A stretch of DNA of 64,000 nucleotides from Tersicoccus mangrovi (GTDB lineage: Bacteria; Actinomycetota; Actinomycetes; Actinomycetales; Micrococcaceae), in contig NZ_JBAJMW010000001.1 of NCBI RefSeq assembly GCF_036881825.1, positions 620,001 through 684,000 on the forward strand, read 5' to 3'. Positions 1-7,819 of the stretch are shown piece after piece. The notes under the pieces were generated by a model. It was not told the origin of the DNA. It ran no database searches and saw nothing but the letters and a program-made list of their open reading frames with translations. A program made the position numbers and the translations under genes. Position 1 is the first letter of the stretch. Every line of letters starts with the position of its first letter.

Positions 1-531
1 AACCAAATCGTTGCTCTCATTGATGCGCACGACAGGGACGAAGTCGCGATAGCGGCTGAGGCGCGCCGCAATGTCTCGCTGGGTGCCGAGGTCGGGCAGA
101 GGAATGCTGATGCCCTTGAGAGCCTCAACCCCGAGGGTCCGATTCCGCCCGGCAGACCCTGGCGATGCCTTCCCTATCGCCTCCAAACCGGCGATCGTGA
201 GGAAGTAGTCTCGAACATACGGAGCGTGGACGTCGGGCCGGTCTGGGATCCACGTCATAAATCGGTGCGAGCCAATGAGTCCTTCCTCTGCGGAACTGGC
301 GACTGTGACGGCGCCCTCCCATGCAAAGATGTTGGAGATCAGCAGGTCACCCTCGCAGACCCGGAAGACTCGTTTCGTGCCGAGGTCGGCGAGGGAGACC
401 GGCGGCTTGTGAAAGACGCCTCGTCCGAACGACTTGATACCAATCTCTGGGGTCTCGGCACCGAAGGCGAGTCCAGGGTCTCGGCGCTCGAGGCGGAACA
501 CGTCACCGAATTTTACCCAATTGACGTTCAC
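1..531 (-). CDS. hsdS: Type I restriction enzyme specificity subunit HsdS (partial, 3' end off window)
   Basis: This is the DNA-recognition subunit of a type I restriction-modification complex, which chooses the methylation and cleavage site for HsdM and HsdR. About 177 codons are visible. The start is a GTG overlapping the hsdM stop in a GTGA tetranucleotide, and the protein opens MNVNWVKFGDVFRLERR, like many HsdS N termini. The visible part looks like a first target-recognition domain, ending near residues 140-160 in the family-typical KGISIPLPDLGTQRDIAARL. A full HsdS is usually about 400 residues, so the second recognition domain lies beyond the left edge. Its GC content is visibly lower than in the rest of the window, which fits horizontal acquisition. 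The open frame is continuous from base 531 to base 1. Confidence 0.88.
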   Translation of the reverse strand, partial: MNVNWVKFGDVFRLERRDPGLAFGAETPEIGIKSFGRGVFHKPPVSLADLGTKRVFRVCEGDLLISNIFAWEGAVTVASSAEEGLIGSHRFMTWIPDRPDVHAPYVRDYFLTIAGLEAIGKASPGSAGRNRTLGVEALKGISIPLPDLGTQRDIAARLSRYRDFVPVVRINESNDLV

Positions 532-2039
532 CGCCGCGCCCCTGAACCGACCTCGGCACGAAGGCCCTGCAGCAGCTCGAGGATCTCCTTCTCGACCTCG
601 ACGAGCTCGTCGAGGATCTCCGCCACGGGCCGATTCTCCAGACTGTCGGCCTGATGGGGGTTGCGCAGATCCAGGTCGTAGCCGCGCTCCACGATCTGCT
701 CGACCGGCACCGTCCACGCGTGGTCATTCTCCGTCCGGTCCTCCCGCCGCTCCGTCCCCGCACCGGGCGAACCCCACCAGGTCGCGAGATCGGCGAACTC
801 CTCGTAGCGCAGCGGCTTGGTCTTGGTGTACTTCTTCCTGCCCTCCGGCAGCGGCAGCTCGTAGAACCAGACGTCCCGCGTCGGACGGCCGGCCTCGAAG
901 AACAGCAGATTCGACGGAATGGCCGTGTAGGGCTCGAACACCCCGTTGGGCAGACGCACCACGGTGTGCAGGTCGAACTCCGTCAGCAGCTTCTTCTTGA
1001 TGGCCGCACCGATGCCCTTGTCGAAGAGCGTGCTGTTCGGCACGACGACGGCGGCTCGCCCCCGGGAACGGTCGATACGGGCCATGACCGCCTGCAGGAA
1101 CAGCCACGAGGTCTCCGACGTGCGCATGCCGACCGGGAAGCTCTTGACGACGCTCGCCTCTTCCTCACCGCCGAACGGTGGATTGGTCAGCACGATGTCG
1201 ACCCCGTCGTCCTTCTGCTCGGTCAGCGAGGGGAGGAGAGCGTTGCCCCGCACCACTGCCGGCTCGTGCGCATTGTGGAGCAGCAGGTTCATCTGGCCCA
1301 GCAGGAACGGCTGCGGCTTCTTCTCGAATCCGCGGATGGTCCCGCGCGTCCGTTCCCGGTCCTGGACCGACGACACCTTCGTCTTGACGTGCTCGTGGGC
1401 CTCGACCAGGAAGCCGCCCGTGCCGGCCGCCGGATCCATCACGGTCTCACCGATCTGCGGGTCCAGCATGTCGACCATGAAGCGGACCACGGGCCGCGGC
1501 GTGTAGAACTCACCGGCGTCACCCGCCGAGTCCCGCATCTCCTTGAGCATAGATTCGTAGACGAGCGCCATCGTGTGCAGGTCGTCCGAGGAGTTGAAGT
1601 TAACGCGGTCGATCTGCTCGACGAGTTCGGCCAGCAGGTATCCGGACAGCATCCGGTTGTGGACATCGGAGAACACCTGGGCGACCACGTCGCGCTCGCG
1701 TCCCTGCCGCGCCAACCCGCGCAGTCCGGCAAGATGCGGAAGGAGCTCGTTGTTGACGAACCCGGTCAGGCTCTCCCCGGTGCGCGGCTTCGACACATCG
1801 GGCCCTGCCCAGTCACGCCACCGGAACGGCTCATCGATGACCGGCCGGTAGTCGTCCTCGACGAGTTCGCGGCTCTTCTCGTGGTCGTCCAGGGACTTGA
1901 GGAAGAGCAGCCAGGAGAGTTGAGGGATACGGTCGGCGTCACCGTTCAGCCCCGGATCCTTCCGCATGATGTTCCGTGCCCGCTTGATCACCGCCGTCAG
2001 TTCGGCGCGAGAGGTGGTCGGACGCGCTGCGGCGTTCAT
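528..2039 (-). CDS. hsdM: Type I restriction-modification N6-adenine methyltransferase subunit HsdM
   Basis: This 503-residue protein is the modification subunit of a type I R-M system and transfers methyl groups from S-adenosylmethionine to adenine N6. The N-terminal helical HsdM domain covers roughly residues 10-140. The methyltransferase core follows, with the SAM-binding motif DPAAGTGGF at 202-210 and the catalytic NPPF at 286-289. The family hallmark GEFYTPRPVVRFMV is near 176-189. The ATG start overlaps the abiEii stop (ATGA) and the stop overlaps the hsdS start (GTGA), so translation of the three genes is probably coupled. The length is normal for the family and no defects are seen. 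Confidence 0.95.
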   Translation of the reverse strand: MNAAARPTTSRAELTAVIKRARNIMRKDPGLNGDADRIPQLSWLLFLKSLDDHEKSRELVEDDYRPVIDEPFRWRDWAGPDVSKPRTGESLTGFVNNELLPHLAGLRGLARQGRERDVVAQVFSDVHNRMLSGYLLAELVEQIDRVNFNSSDDLHTMALVYESMLKEMRDSAGDAGEFYTPRPVVRFMVDMLDPQIGETVMDPAAGTGGFLVEAHEHVKTKVSSVQDRERTRGTIRGFEKKPQPFLLGQMNLLLHNAHEPAVVRGNALLPSLTEQKDDGVDIVLTNPPFGGEEEASVVKSFPVGMRTSETSWLFLQAVMARIDRSRGRAAVVVPNSTLFDKGIGAAIKKKLLTEFDLHTVVRLPNGVFEPYTAIPSNLLFFEAGRPTRDVWFYELPLPEGRKKYTKTKPLRYEEFADLATWWGSPGAGTERREDRTENDHAWTVPVEQIVERGYDLDLRNPHQADSLENRPVAEILDELVEVEKEILELLQGLRAEVGSGARR

Positions 2040-2905
2040 TGCTGCTCCTTCAAAGACGTACTGGTGCCGAGGGCCCGAACGTAGAGCTGTCGAGCTTCGG
2101 TCATTGCTTCGGCGAGTGTGCGGGCGGAGATCGAGTGCTCCGCGGCCATGACGGCATAGTCGAGTTCCCAGGCGGCAGGCGGAACGGGCAGATCCGGAGG
2201 CGGTGGCGCCCCGTTGCGGGCCTCGAAGACCGCTCGAAGCCGAGCCGAGAGGCGTTGCTCATCGAGCACACCCAGGTCGGACACGAGCATGACATCGATC
2301 AGATCCTTGACCCGCGTGGACGGGCGCGGATGGGCGTCGACAGCGGTGAGCGCGTGAAACTTCTCGGCGACGTGCTGAGGCAGGTCGACCGCCGTGACGG
2401 TGACCGGCGCCCACTCCGGCTCCGTCACCACGACGGGCAGTGTCACCCGTTCGGTGCCACCACTGATCTCGCGCTGCCGCGCGACGACGTCGATCCTGAT
2501 GTCGGCAAAGGTGCGTCCGGCCAGCAGAGCCGTCACGGAGAACCTGGCGCCGGGGCCTCCGAGCTGCTCGACGTCGGCCAGATGCGCCCGAGCGGCGGTG
2601 ACCCGGAAGGCGAATCCGTCGTGGTCGACGTCGGCGTGAAGTGCCTCCACGAGAGCGTCGGCCAGATCATCGGCAGTGCCGAACAGGGCAAGATCGAGAT
2701 CCCTGGTCGCGCGGGCGCGTCCTCCCAGCCTCGCTTCCAGCAGGTACCCGCCTTTGAGCACCCAGGAATCGTCGAGTCGTCGCAGGACCCGCTGGAACGT
2801 CAGGTGTCGCCGGAGGCGGTTGACGTCCTGCGCGCGGTCGTGGGCGAGCAGTTGCAGACGCGCGTCGAGACTGGCCCGGAGCGCGCGCGGCTCTCGCGGA
2901 TTCAT
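2036..2905 (-). CDS. abiEii: AbiEii/AbiGii-type nucleotidyltransferase toxin
   Basis: This 289-residue protein belongs to the AbiEii family of nucleotidyltransferase-fold toxins, the toxin half of type IV (AbiE) abortive-infection systems. Family motifs are visible in order: KGGYLLEAR (K51-GG), TRDLDL with the metal-binding aspartates D69 and D71, EKFHAL near 181-186, and RVKDLIDVML with K200 and D201. It starts with ATG overlapping the abiEi stop (ATGA) and ends overlapping the hsdM start (ATGA). Family members are known to modify tRNA or NTP-related targets and to arrest growth; the target here cannot be read from sequence. Its placement inside an hsd operon is unusual and suggests co-inheritance, and perhaps a back-up response to failure of the R-M system. 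Confidence 0.9.
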   Translation of the reverse strand: MNPREPRALRASLDARLQLLAHDRAQDVNRLRRHLTFQRVLRRLDDSWVLKGGYLLEARLGGRARATRDLDLALFGTADDLADALVEALHADVDHDGFAFRVTAARAHLADVEQLGGPGARFSVTALLAGRTFADIRIDVVARQREISGGTERVTLPVVVTEPEWAPVTVTAVDLPQHVAEKFHALTAVDAHPRPSTRVKDLIDVMLVSDLGVLDEQRLSARLRAVFEARNGAPPPPDLPVPPAAWELDYAVMAAEHSISARTLAEAMTEARQLYVRALGTSTSLKEQQ

Positions 2906-3489
2906 CCGTCACCCGCCGTCAGCGCCCGCTCGACGCGCAGGGCGGCGCGGTCCCCGAAGTCATCGGCTCGGAGCCGCAGCGCCCGGCGCGAGACGACGCC
3001 GCGGGCGATCGCTTCGGTCACGACGTCGTCCACCATTTCCTGCCGCTCGGTCGCCGCAACATCGAGCAGGGTACGAAGCGGGGTGGTCACGCGGTATCCC
3101 TCCCGCTCTTCGATGTCGGTGGTCGGCAGCACGGCCGTGACCGTGCGGACCGCCGGCGTACTGGCCCGGAAGCCGGGTGGAACGGTCATGGTCACCGTGC
3201 CCGGGTCGAGCACGCCGAGATCATGAACAGCCAGCGCGCTCGCGTGGGAGATGACGCCGCGGTGCCGACTCCAGAGCGTCCACAGCACGAGAGCGTCGTC
3301 GATGGAGGCCGGCCAGTCCCGCAGACGGAAGATGCCGCGCTCGATCCGCAGCCAGTTACCGCTGTCGACGTGATACTTCTGCGCCTGGTGACTGAAGCCG
3401 GCCGTGACGGCCTGAGCGGCAGAGAAGTATCCCGCCTGCCGATAGCCAAGGGCCTGCAGCGCCTGGAGGGATTCTCGTCGCTGCGTCAC
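2902..3489 (-). CDS. abiEi: AbiEi-family antitoxin / transcriptional autoregulator
   Basis: This 195-residue protein is the antitoxin partner of the downstream AbiEii toxin. It resembles AbiEi proteins: an N-terminal winged-helix region (about residues 8-60, including WLRIERGIFRLRDWP) followed by a C-terminal domain beginning around SHASALAVHDLG. Characterised AbiEi proteins neutralise the toxin without stable binding and repress their own promoter. The start is GTG at 3489, 67 bases after the hsdR stop. That gap holds an imperfect inverted repeat (3511-3533), a plausible autoregulatory site. The four-base ATGA overlap with abiEii indicates coupled translation. Confidence 0.87.
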   Translation of the reverse strand: MTQRRESLQALQALGYRQAGYFSAAQAVTAGFSHQAQKYHVDSGNWLRIERGIFRLRDWPASIDDALVLWTLWSRHRGVISHASALAVHDLGVLDPGTVTMTVPPGFRASTPAVRTVTAVLPTTDIEEREGYRVTTPLRTLLDVAATERQEMVDDVVTEAIARGVVSRRALRLRADDFGDRAALRVERALTAGDG

Positions 3490-3510
3490 CCCGCAAGTCT
3501 ACAGTCGCTC

Positions 3511-3533
3511 GAACTCAAAGTTTCCTTTAGTTC
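3511..3533. promoter_or_regulatory. Candidate AbiEi operator (inverted repeat)
   Basis: GAACTCAAAG and CTTTAGTTC form an imperfect inverted repeat around a TTTC core, 22 bases upstream of the abiEi GTG start, in the most AT-rich stretch between hsdR and abiEi. Known AbiEi proteins repress their own operons through inverted repeats near the promoter. The position fits; binding is inferred. Confidence 0.4.
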
Positions 3534-3556
3534 AATGCGAACCCCACCCATCACCC

Positions 3557-6016
3557 TCAAACAGAGGCAGTGTCCTCGTACAGCCACCGCTGGAGGTCAT
3601 CAATCCAGGTTCGCAGCCCGTCCGGACCTCCGAGAGCCTGCGCCAGCTCGTATACCGTCCCGCGTTCGGTCAGGGGAGGCACCTGCAGGGCGGCGGGAGT
3701 GATCTCTCCGACGCCGCGTTCGGCATAACGGGACAGCAGGGTATCGATCACCTCGCGCGCTGCGGTGCTCATCGCGTCGATCTTCTCCCCGTGCGCCGCC
3801 CGCACGCGATTTGCTCGCTCCCGGCGGGTCTGCGGCTCGAGGTCCCACGCCACGGTCGCGAGAACGTCGAACGGGTCGGCGTCCTCCAGATGCACGTGCT
3901 TGGCCAGGACCGCGAGATCGAGTCCGGCGAAGTCGAGTCGCTCCAGCAGGTCACGTCGATGCGTCGGATCCACCCAGGAGTCGCGCAACGCCGCCACTGT
4001 CGGGAAGATCGAGCGCACTGTCCTTCGAGCGTACGAGCGATATTCGATGGTCATCAGCTTTCCGCTGCTGGAGTCGATGATCTGCAGCCGCTCACCGAGC
4101 AGCTCCACCGGCTGCCCCTCGATCGTCAGCATGCGCACCGGCGCCCCTCCGGCTCCGTCGGCATCAAGAGCACCACCACTCTCGACGGTAAAGACGGGCG
4201 TGGGCTCCTCCACGGACAGCACGGGACCCTCGCTATCACCTCCGCCGACGGGATCGTCTCCCTCGTCGTCGACGAGAACCTCACCGTCAATGGTCACCCG
4301 TTCCTTGCGTGGTGCCGGGAGCGGCCCGTCGAACTCGGGATCGTGGAACTTGAGCGAGGCACCGGTGTAGTCGATGACCTCGAAGTACTGTTTGCCCTTC
4401 AGCGGGTACAGCCGGGTTCCTCGCCCGACGATCTGTTTGAACTCGACCATGGAGCCCACCGTCCGGCACAGCACGACGAAGCGCAGATCCTCCATGTCGA
4501 CGCCCGTGCTCAACAGGCGCATGGTAGTGGCCACCTGGGGAGTGTCCCGGCTCGGGTCGGTCATCAACTCCAGGAACCGTTCCTTGTCCGGCTCGGCGCC
4601 GACGATCCGCACCACCCACTCCGGGTCCTGTCGCGTCTTGTCCGGGTCGGCGTTCAGCAGCGCCTGCTTCATCTGGTAGGCGTGGTCTCCGCTCACGCAG
4701 AAGACAATTGCCCGCGCGCCGGGGTTCTCCCGCAGAAGCTCGACGAGGTAGGTGGCCATCGCCGCCGTCCGGTCCGGCAAAGAGATCCGCCGTTCGAAGT
4801 CCTTCGTCGTATAGACGCCCTCCGGCACCGGGCGCTCGTAGGCGTCGAGCTGTCCGGGATGCGCCTCCCAGCCGAACGCGTCGATGTCGAGGACGACCCG
4901 GCGCACGCGGTATGGCGCCAGGTAGCCGTCCTCGATCCCCTGCCTCAACGAGTACTCGTAGACCGGTTCCCCGAAGTACTCGTACGTGTCGATGTTCGTG
5001 TCGCGCTTCGGCGTCGCCGTCAAGCCGACCTGGACCGCGGCGTCGAAGTGCTCGAGTATCGACCGCCACTGCGAGTTCCGGGCGGCGCTGCCGCGGTGAC
5101 ATTCGTCGACGATAACGAGGGAGAAGAAGTCGCGAGGCAGCGTCTCGAAGACGCTGATCGGGGTCGCATCCGCGGCGCGTCCTGCCGCTTCCGGGGCGGC
5201 GTCGCTGTCGATCCCCTGGTAGGTGGCGAAGTAGATGTCCCGGCTTCGCGTCGACGAGTTCTTGCTCAAGCGGACGACCGCCTCGTGGCCGAAGGCCTCA
5301 CTGAAGTCGCGCATGGGGTCGGTGATGAGAATGTCGCGGTCCGCCAGGTAAAGCACGCGGTACGTGCGGCCCCCGTCGAGGCGGCGGCTCGCTTCTCGCA
5401 ACTTGTGGATCAACTGCAGCGCCGTGAAGGTCTTGCCTGTGCCCGTCGCCATCAGGAGGAGAGCACGAGTCCGTCCGCTGTCGATGGCTTCGATCGTGCG
5501 CTGGACAGCCACGCGCTGGTAGTAGCGCGGCTCTCGGACATCGCGTCCACCGTGCGTTCGCAGCGATCGGTTGTAGCCGACGCGAGAGGTGGCCGCCGCG
5601 CGCTCGGTGAGGGCACGGCCTCTGACGAACGCGGTCCACACCGTATCCGGCGATGGAAAGTTCACGACCTCTCGCTCGCTGCCCGCGTTGCGGTCGTGCT
5701 GAAGAATCTGAGAGCCGTTCGACGCGAAGGCGAAGGGGACGTCCAGCCGCCTCGCGTAGTCGATGGCCTGGCCCATGCCGTCGGCGGCCGACCCGTACAG
5801 TCGCTTGGCTTCCACGACCGCCACCGGAACGCCGTCGATCTCGAGCACGAAGTCTGCGACCCGAAGGTTGCCATGCGCACTTCGCACCGCGTGCTCGGAG
5901 TCGGCGTTCTGCAGCATGTACTGCTCGGAGATCTGCTCGTGCGTCCACCCTGCTGCCATCAGCGCAGGAATGATGACGTCTCTGCACGTCACCGACTCGA
6001 TCGGCCCCCTCACCAT
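3557..6016 (-). CDS. hsdR: Type I restriction enzyme endonuclease/translocase subunit HsdR
   Basis: This 819-residue protein is the restriction and ATP-dependent translocation subunit of the type I system. The N-terminal nuclease domain shows a PD-(D/E)XK signature (D55, then VVEAK with E69 and K71). The superfamily 2 helicase follows with Walker A TGTGKT at 191-196, a DECH box at 305-308 and a GRGTRLYPLKGK motif VI region. It is the first gene of the operon. The ATG at 6016 is preceded on the minus strand by TATGCT (6023-6028) only six bases away, compatible with a leaderless transcript; no convincing -35 is seen. It is shorter than EcoKI HsdR but normal for this DEAD/DEAH-type subfamily. 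Confidence 0.95.
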   Translation of the reverse strand: MVRGPIESVTCRDVIIPALMAAGWTHEQISEQYMLQNADSEHAVRSAHGNLRVADFVLEIDGVPVAVVEAKRLYGSAADGMGQAIDYARRLDVPFAFASNGSQILQHDRNAGSEREVVNFPSPDTVWTAFVRGRALTERAAATSRVGYNRSLRTHGGRDVREPRYYQRVAVQRTIEAIDSGRTRALLLMATGTGKTFTALQLIHKLREASRRLDGGRTYRVLYLADRDILITDPMRDFSEAFGHEAVVRLSKNSSTRSRDIYFATYQGIDSDAAPEAAGRAADATPISVFETLPRDFFSLVIVDECHRGSAARNSQWRSILEHFDAAVQVGLTATPKRDTNIDTYEYFGEPVYEYSLRQGIEDGYLAPYRVRRVVLDIDAFGWEAHPGQLDAYERPVPEGVYTTKDFERRISLPDRTAAMATYLVELLRENPGARAIVFCVSGDHAYQMKQALLNADPDKTRQDPEWVVRIVGAEPDKERFLELMTDPSRDTPQVATTMRLLSTGVDMEDLRFVVLCRTVGSMVEFKQIVGRGTRLYPLKGKQYFEVIDYTGASLKFHDPEFDGPLPAPRKERVTIDGEVLVDDEGDDPVGGGDSEGPVLSVEEPTPVFTVESGGALDADGAGGAPVRMLTIEGQPVELLGERLQIIDSSSGKLMTIEYRSYARRTVRSIFPTVAALRDSWVDPTHRRDLLERLDFAGLDLAVLAKHVHLEDADPFDVLATVAWDLEPQTRRERANRVRAAHGEKIDAMSTAAREVIDTLLSRYAERGVGEITPAALQVPPLTERGTVYELAQALGGPDGLRTWIDDLQRWLYEDTASV

Positions 6017-6028
6017 GCCCTGAGCATA

Positions 6029-6060
6029 CCGACGGGTACTGTCAGAACGGCCGCCGTCGG
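6029..6060. terminator. Possible terminator hairpin downstream of fhs
   Basis: CCGACGG (6029-6035) and CCGTCGG (6054-6060) can pair, in the 54-bp gap between the fhs stop and the hsdR start. The stem is only 7 bp, has no T run and overlaps the likely hsdR promoter, so a termination role is tentative. Confidence 0.25.
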
Positions 6061-6070
6061 GACAGGTCGA

Positions 6071-7750
6071 TCACGACAGGCCCAGGATCGTCCCGTCGTC
6101 GGCCAGGTCGATGCGGCCGGCCGCCGGCACGGCGGGCAGCCCGGGCATCGTCATCATGTCGCCGCACACCACCACCACGAACCCGGCCCCGGCGGAGAGC
6201 CGCACCTCCCGGACGTGGATCTCGTGTCCCGTCGGGGCGCCCACGGCGGCGGGATCGGTGGTGAACGAGTACTGCGTCTTCGCCACGCACACCGGCAGGG
6301 CGCCGTAGCCGTCGTGCTCGATCCGCTCGAGCCGCCGCCGTGCCGGGGCGTCCCACGTGACCAGGGAGGCGCCGTAGAGCCGGGTGGCGATGGCCTCGAC
6401 CTTCTCCGTGAGGGTCGCGCCGTCGTCGTAGGTGTAGGAGAACGTGAACTCCGACGGCTCGTCGAGCACCTCCAGCACGCCGCGGGCGAGGTCCTGGGCG
6501 CCGGCGCCCCCGTCGGCGAAGTGGGTGGCAGGGAACGCCCGCACCCCCTCGGCGGCCACCAGGTCCACCACCCGCGCGACCTCGGCGTCGGTGTCGGTCG
6601 GGAACCGGTTGACGGCGACCACACACGGGATGCCGTAGACGCCGCGCACGTTGGCCAGGTGGCGGCGCAGGTTGACCATGCCGGCCTCGACGGCGGCGAG
6701 GTCCTCGGTGCCGAGATCGGCCAGCGCCACCCCGCCGTGGTACTTCAGGGCGCGCACGGTGGCGACGACGACGGCGACGTCGGGCCGCAGCCCGGACTTG
6801 CGGCACTTGATGTCGACGAACTTCTCCGCGCCGAGGTCCGCCCCGAATACGGCCTCGGTGACGACGTAGTCCGCGAGCCTCAGCCCGGCGCGGGTCGCGG
6901 CGACCGAGCTGCACCCGTGGGCGATGTTGGCGAACGGGCCGCCGTGCACGAACGCCGGTGCGCCCTCGAGGGTCTGGACGAGGTTGGGCGCGAGCGCGTC
7001 CCGCAGCAGGGCGGCCATGGCCCCGTCGGCCTGCAGGTCCCGGGCCGTGACGGGCGCGGCGGAGCGGTTGTAGCCGATCACGATGTCCCCGATGCGGCGC
7101 TTGAGATCGGCCCAGGACTCGGTCAGGCAGAAGATGGCCATCAGCTCCGAGGCGACGACGATGTCGAACCCGTCCTCGCGCGGGAAGCCGTTGGCGTGGC
7201 CGCCGAGGCCGACGACCACCTCGCGCAGCGCCCGGTCGTTGACGTCGAGCACCCGCCGCCACGTGATGGTGCGGGTGTCCAGGTCCAGGGCGTTGCCGTG
7301 GTGGACGTGGTTGTCGATCAATGCCGCGAGCAGGTTGTTCGCGGCGGCGATCGCGGCGAAGTCCCCGGTGAAGTGCAGGTTGATGTCCGTCATGGGCACC
7401 ACCTGGCTGTAGCCTCCGCCGGCCGCACCGCCCTTCATGCCGAACACGGGACCCATCGACGGCTCCCGCAGGCACGCGACGGTGCGGTGGCCGAGCCCGT
7501 GGAGGGCGTCGGTCAGCCCGACGGTGGTCGTGGTCTTGCCCTCCCCCGGCGGGGTCGGGGAGAGCGCCGTGACGAGGATGAGCCGGCCGAGCGGCCGATC
7601 CGCGAGCCCCGCGAGGTACCCGAGGTCGACCTTCGCCTTGTGCCTCCCGTACGGCGAGAGGTGCTCCTCCGCGATACCCAGCGTCTCGGCGGCGACGTCG
7701 CGGATGGGGCGCAGGTCGGCGGCATTGGCGATCTCGATGTCCGACAGCAT
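6071..7750 (-). CDS. fhs: Formate-tetrahydrofolate ligase
   Basis: This 559-residue cytosolic enzyme makes 10-formyltetrahydrofolate from formate, ATP and tetrahydrofolate, feeding one-carbon units to purine and formyl-methionine synthesis. The ATP-binding loop PTPPGEGKTTTT occupies about residues 65-76, and the family segments EPSMGPVFGMKGGAAGGG and NLHFTGDFAAI follow. It has the full family length. The start is ATG at 7750 (MLSDIEIANAADLRPI), which matches the usual N terminus. It lies just upstream of the hsd operon on the same strand with a 54-bp gap, so the defence genes look inserted behind a housekeeping gene. Confidence 0.96.
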   Translation of the reverse strand: MLSDIEIANAADLRPIRDVAAETLGIAEEHLSPYGRHKAKVDLGYLAGLADRPLGRLILVTALSPTPPGEGKTTTTVGLTDALHGLGHRTVACLREPSMGPVFGMKGGAAGGGYSQVVPMTDINLHFTGDFAAIAAANNLLAALIDNHVHHGNALDLDTRTITWRRVLDVNDRALREVVVGLGGHANGFPREDGFDIVVASELMAIFCLTESWADLKRRIGDIVIGYNRSAAPVTARDLQADGAMAALLRDALAPNLVQTLEGAPAFVHGGPFANIAHGCSSVAATRAGLRLADYVVTEAVFGADLGAEKFVDIKCRKSGLRPDVAVVVATVRALKYHGGVALADLGTEDLAAVEAGMVNLRRHLANVRGVYGIPCVVAVNRFPTDTDAEVARVVDLVAAEGVRAFPATHFADGGAGAQDLARGVLEVLDEPSEFTFSYTYDDGATLTEKVEAIATRLYGASLVTWDAPARRRLERIEHDGYGALPVCVAKTQYSFTTDPAAVGAPTGHEIHVREVRLSAGAGFVVVVCGDMMTMPGLPAVPAAGRIDLADDGTILGLS

Positions 7751-7819
7751 CGTCGTGACCTCCCGTGGTGGGTCCGGCTGTGGTCCTGGTCACACCGTAG
7801 CCGAGGGTGAGCCCGAACA

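Noticed and set aside
3791..7810. A 1,339-codon plus-strand open frame
   Set aside because: It lies antisense to hsdR and fhs, both of which have clear motifs. Codon use is Arg/Gly/Pro-heavy with no domain, typical of a GC-rich shadow frame.
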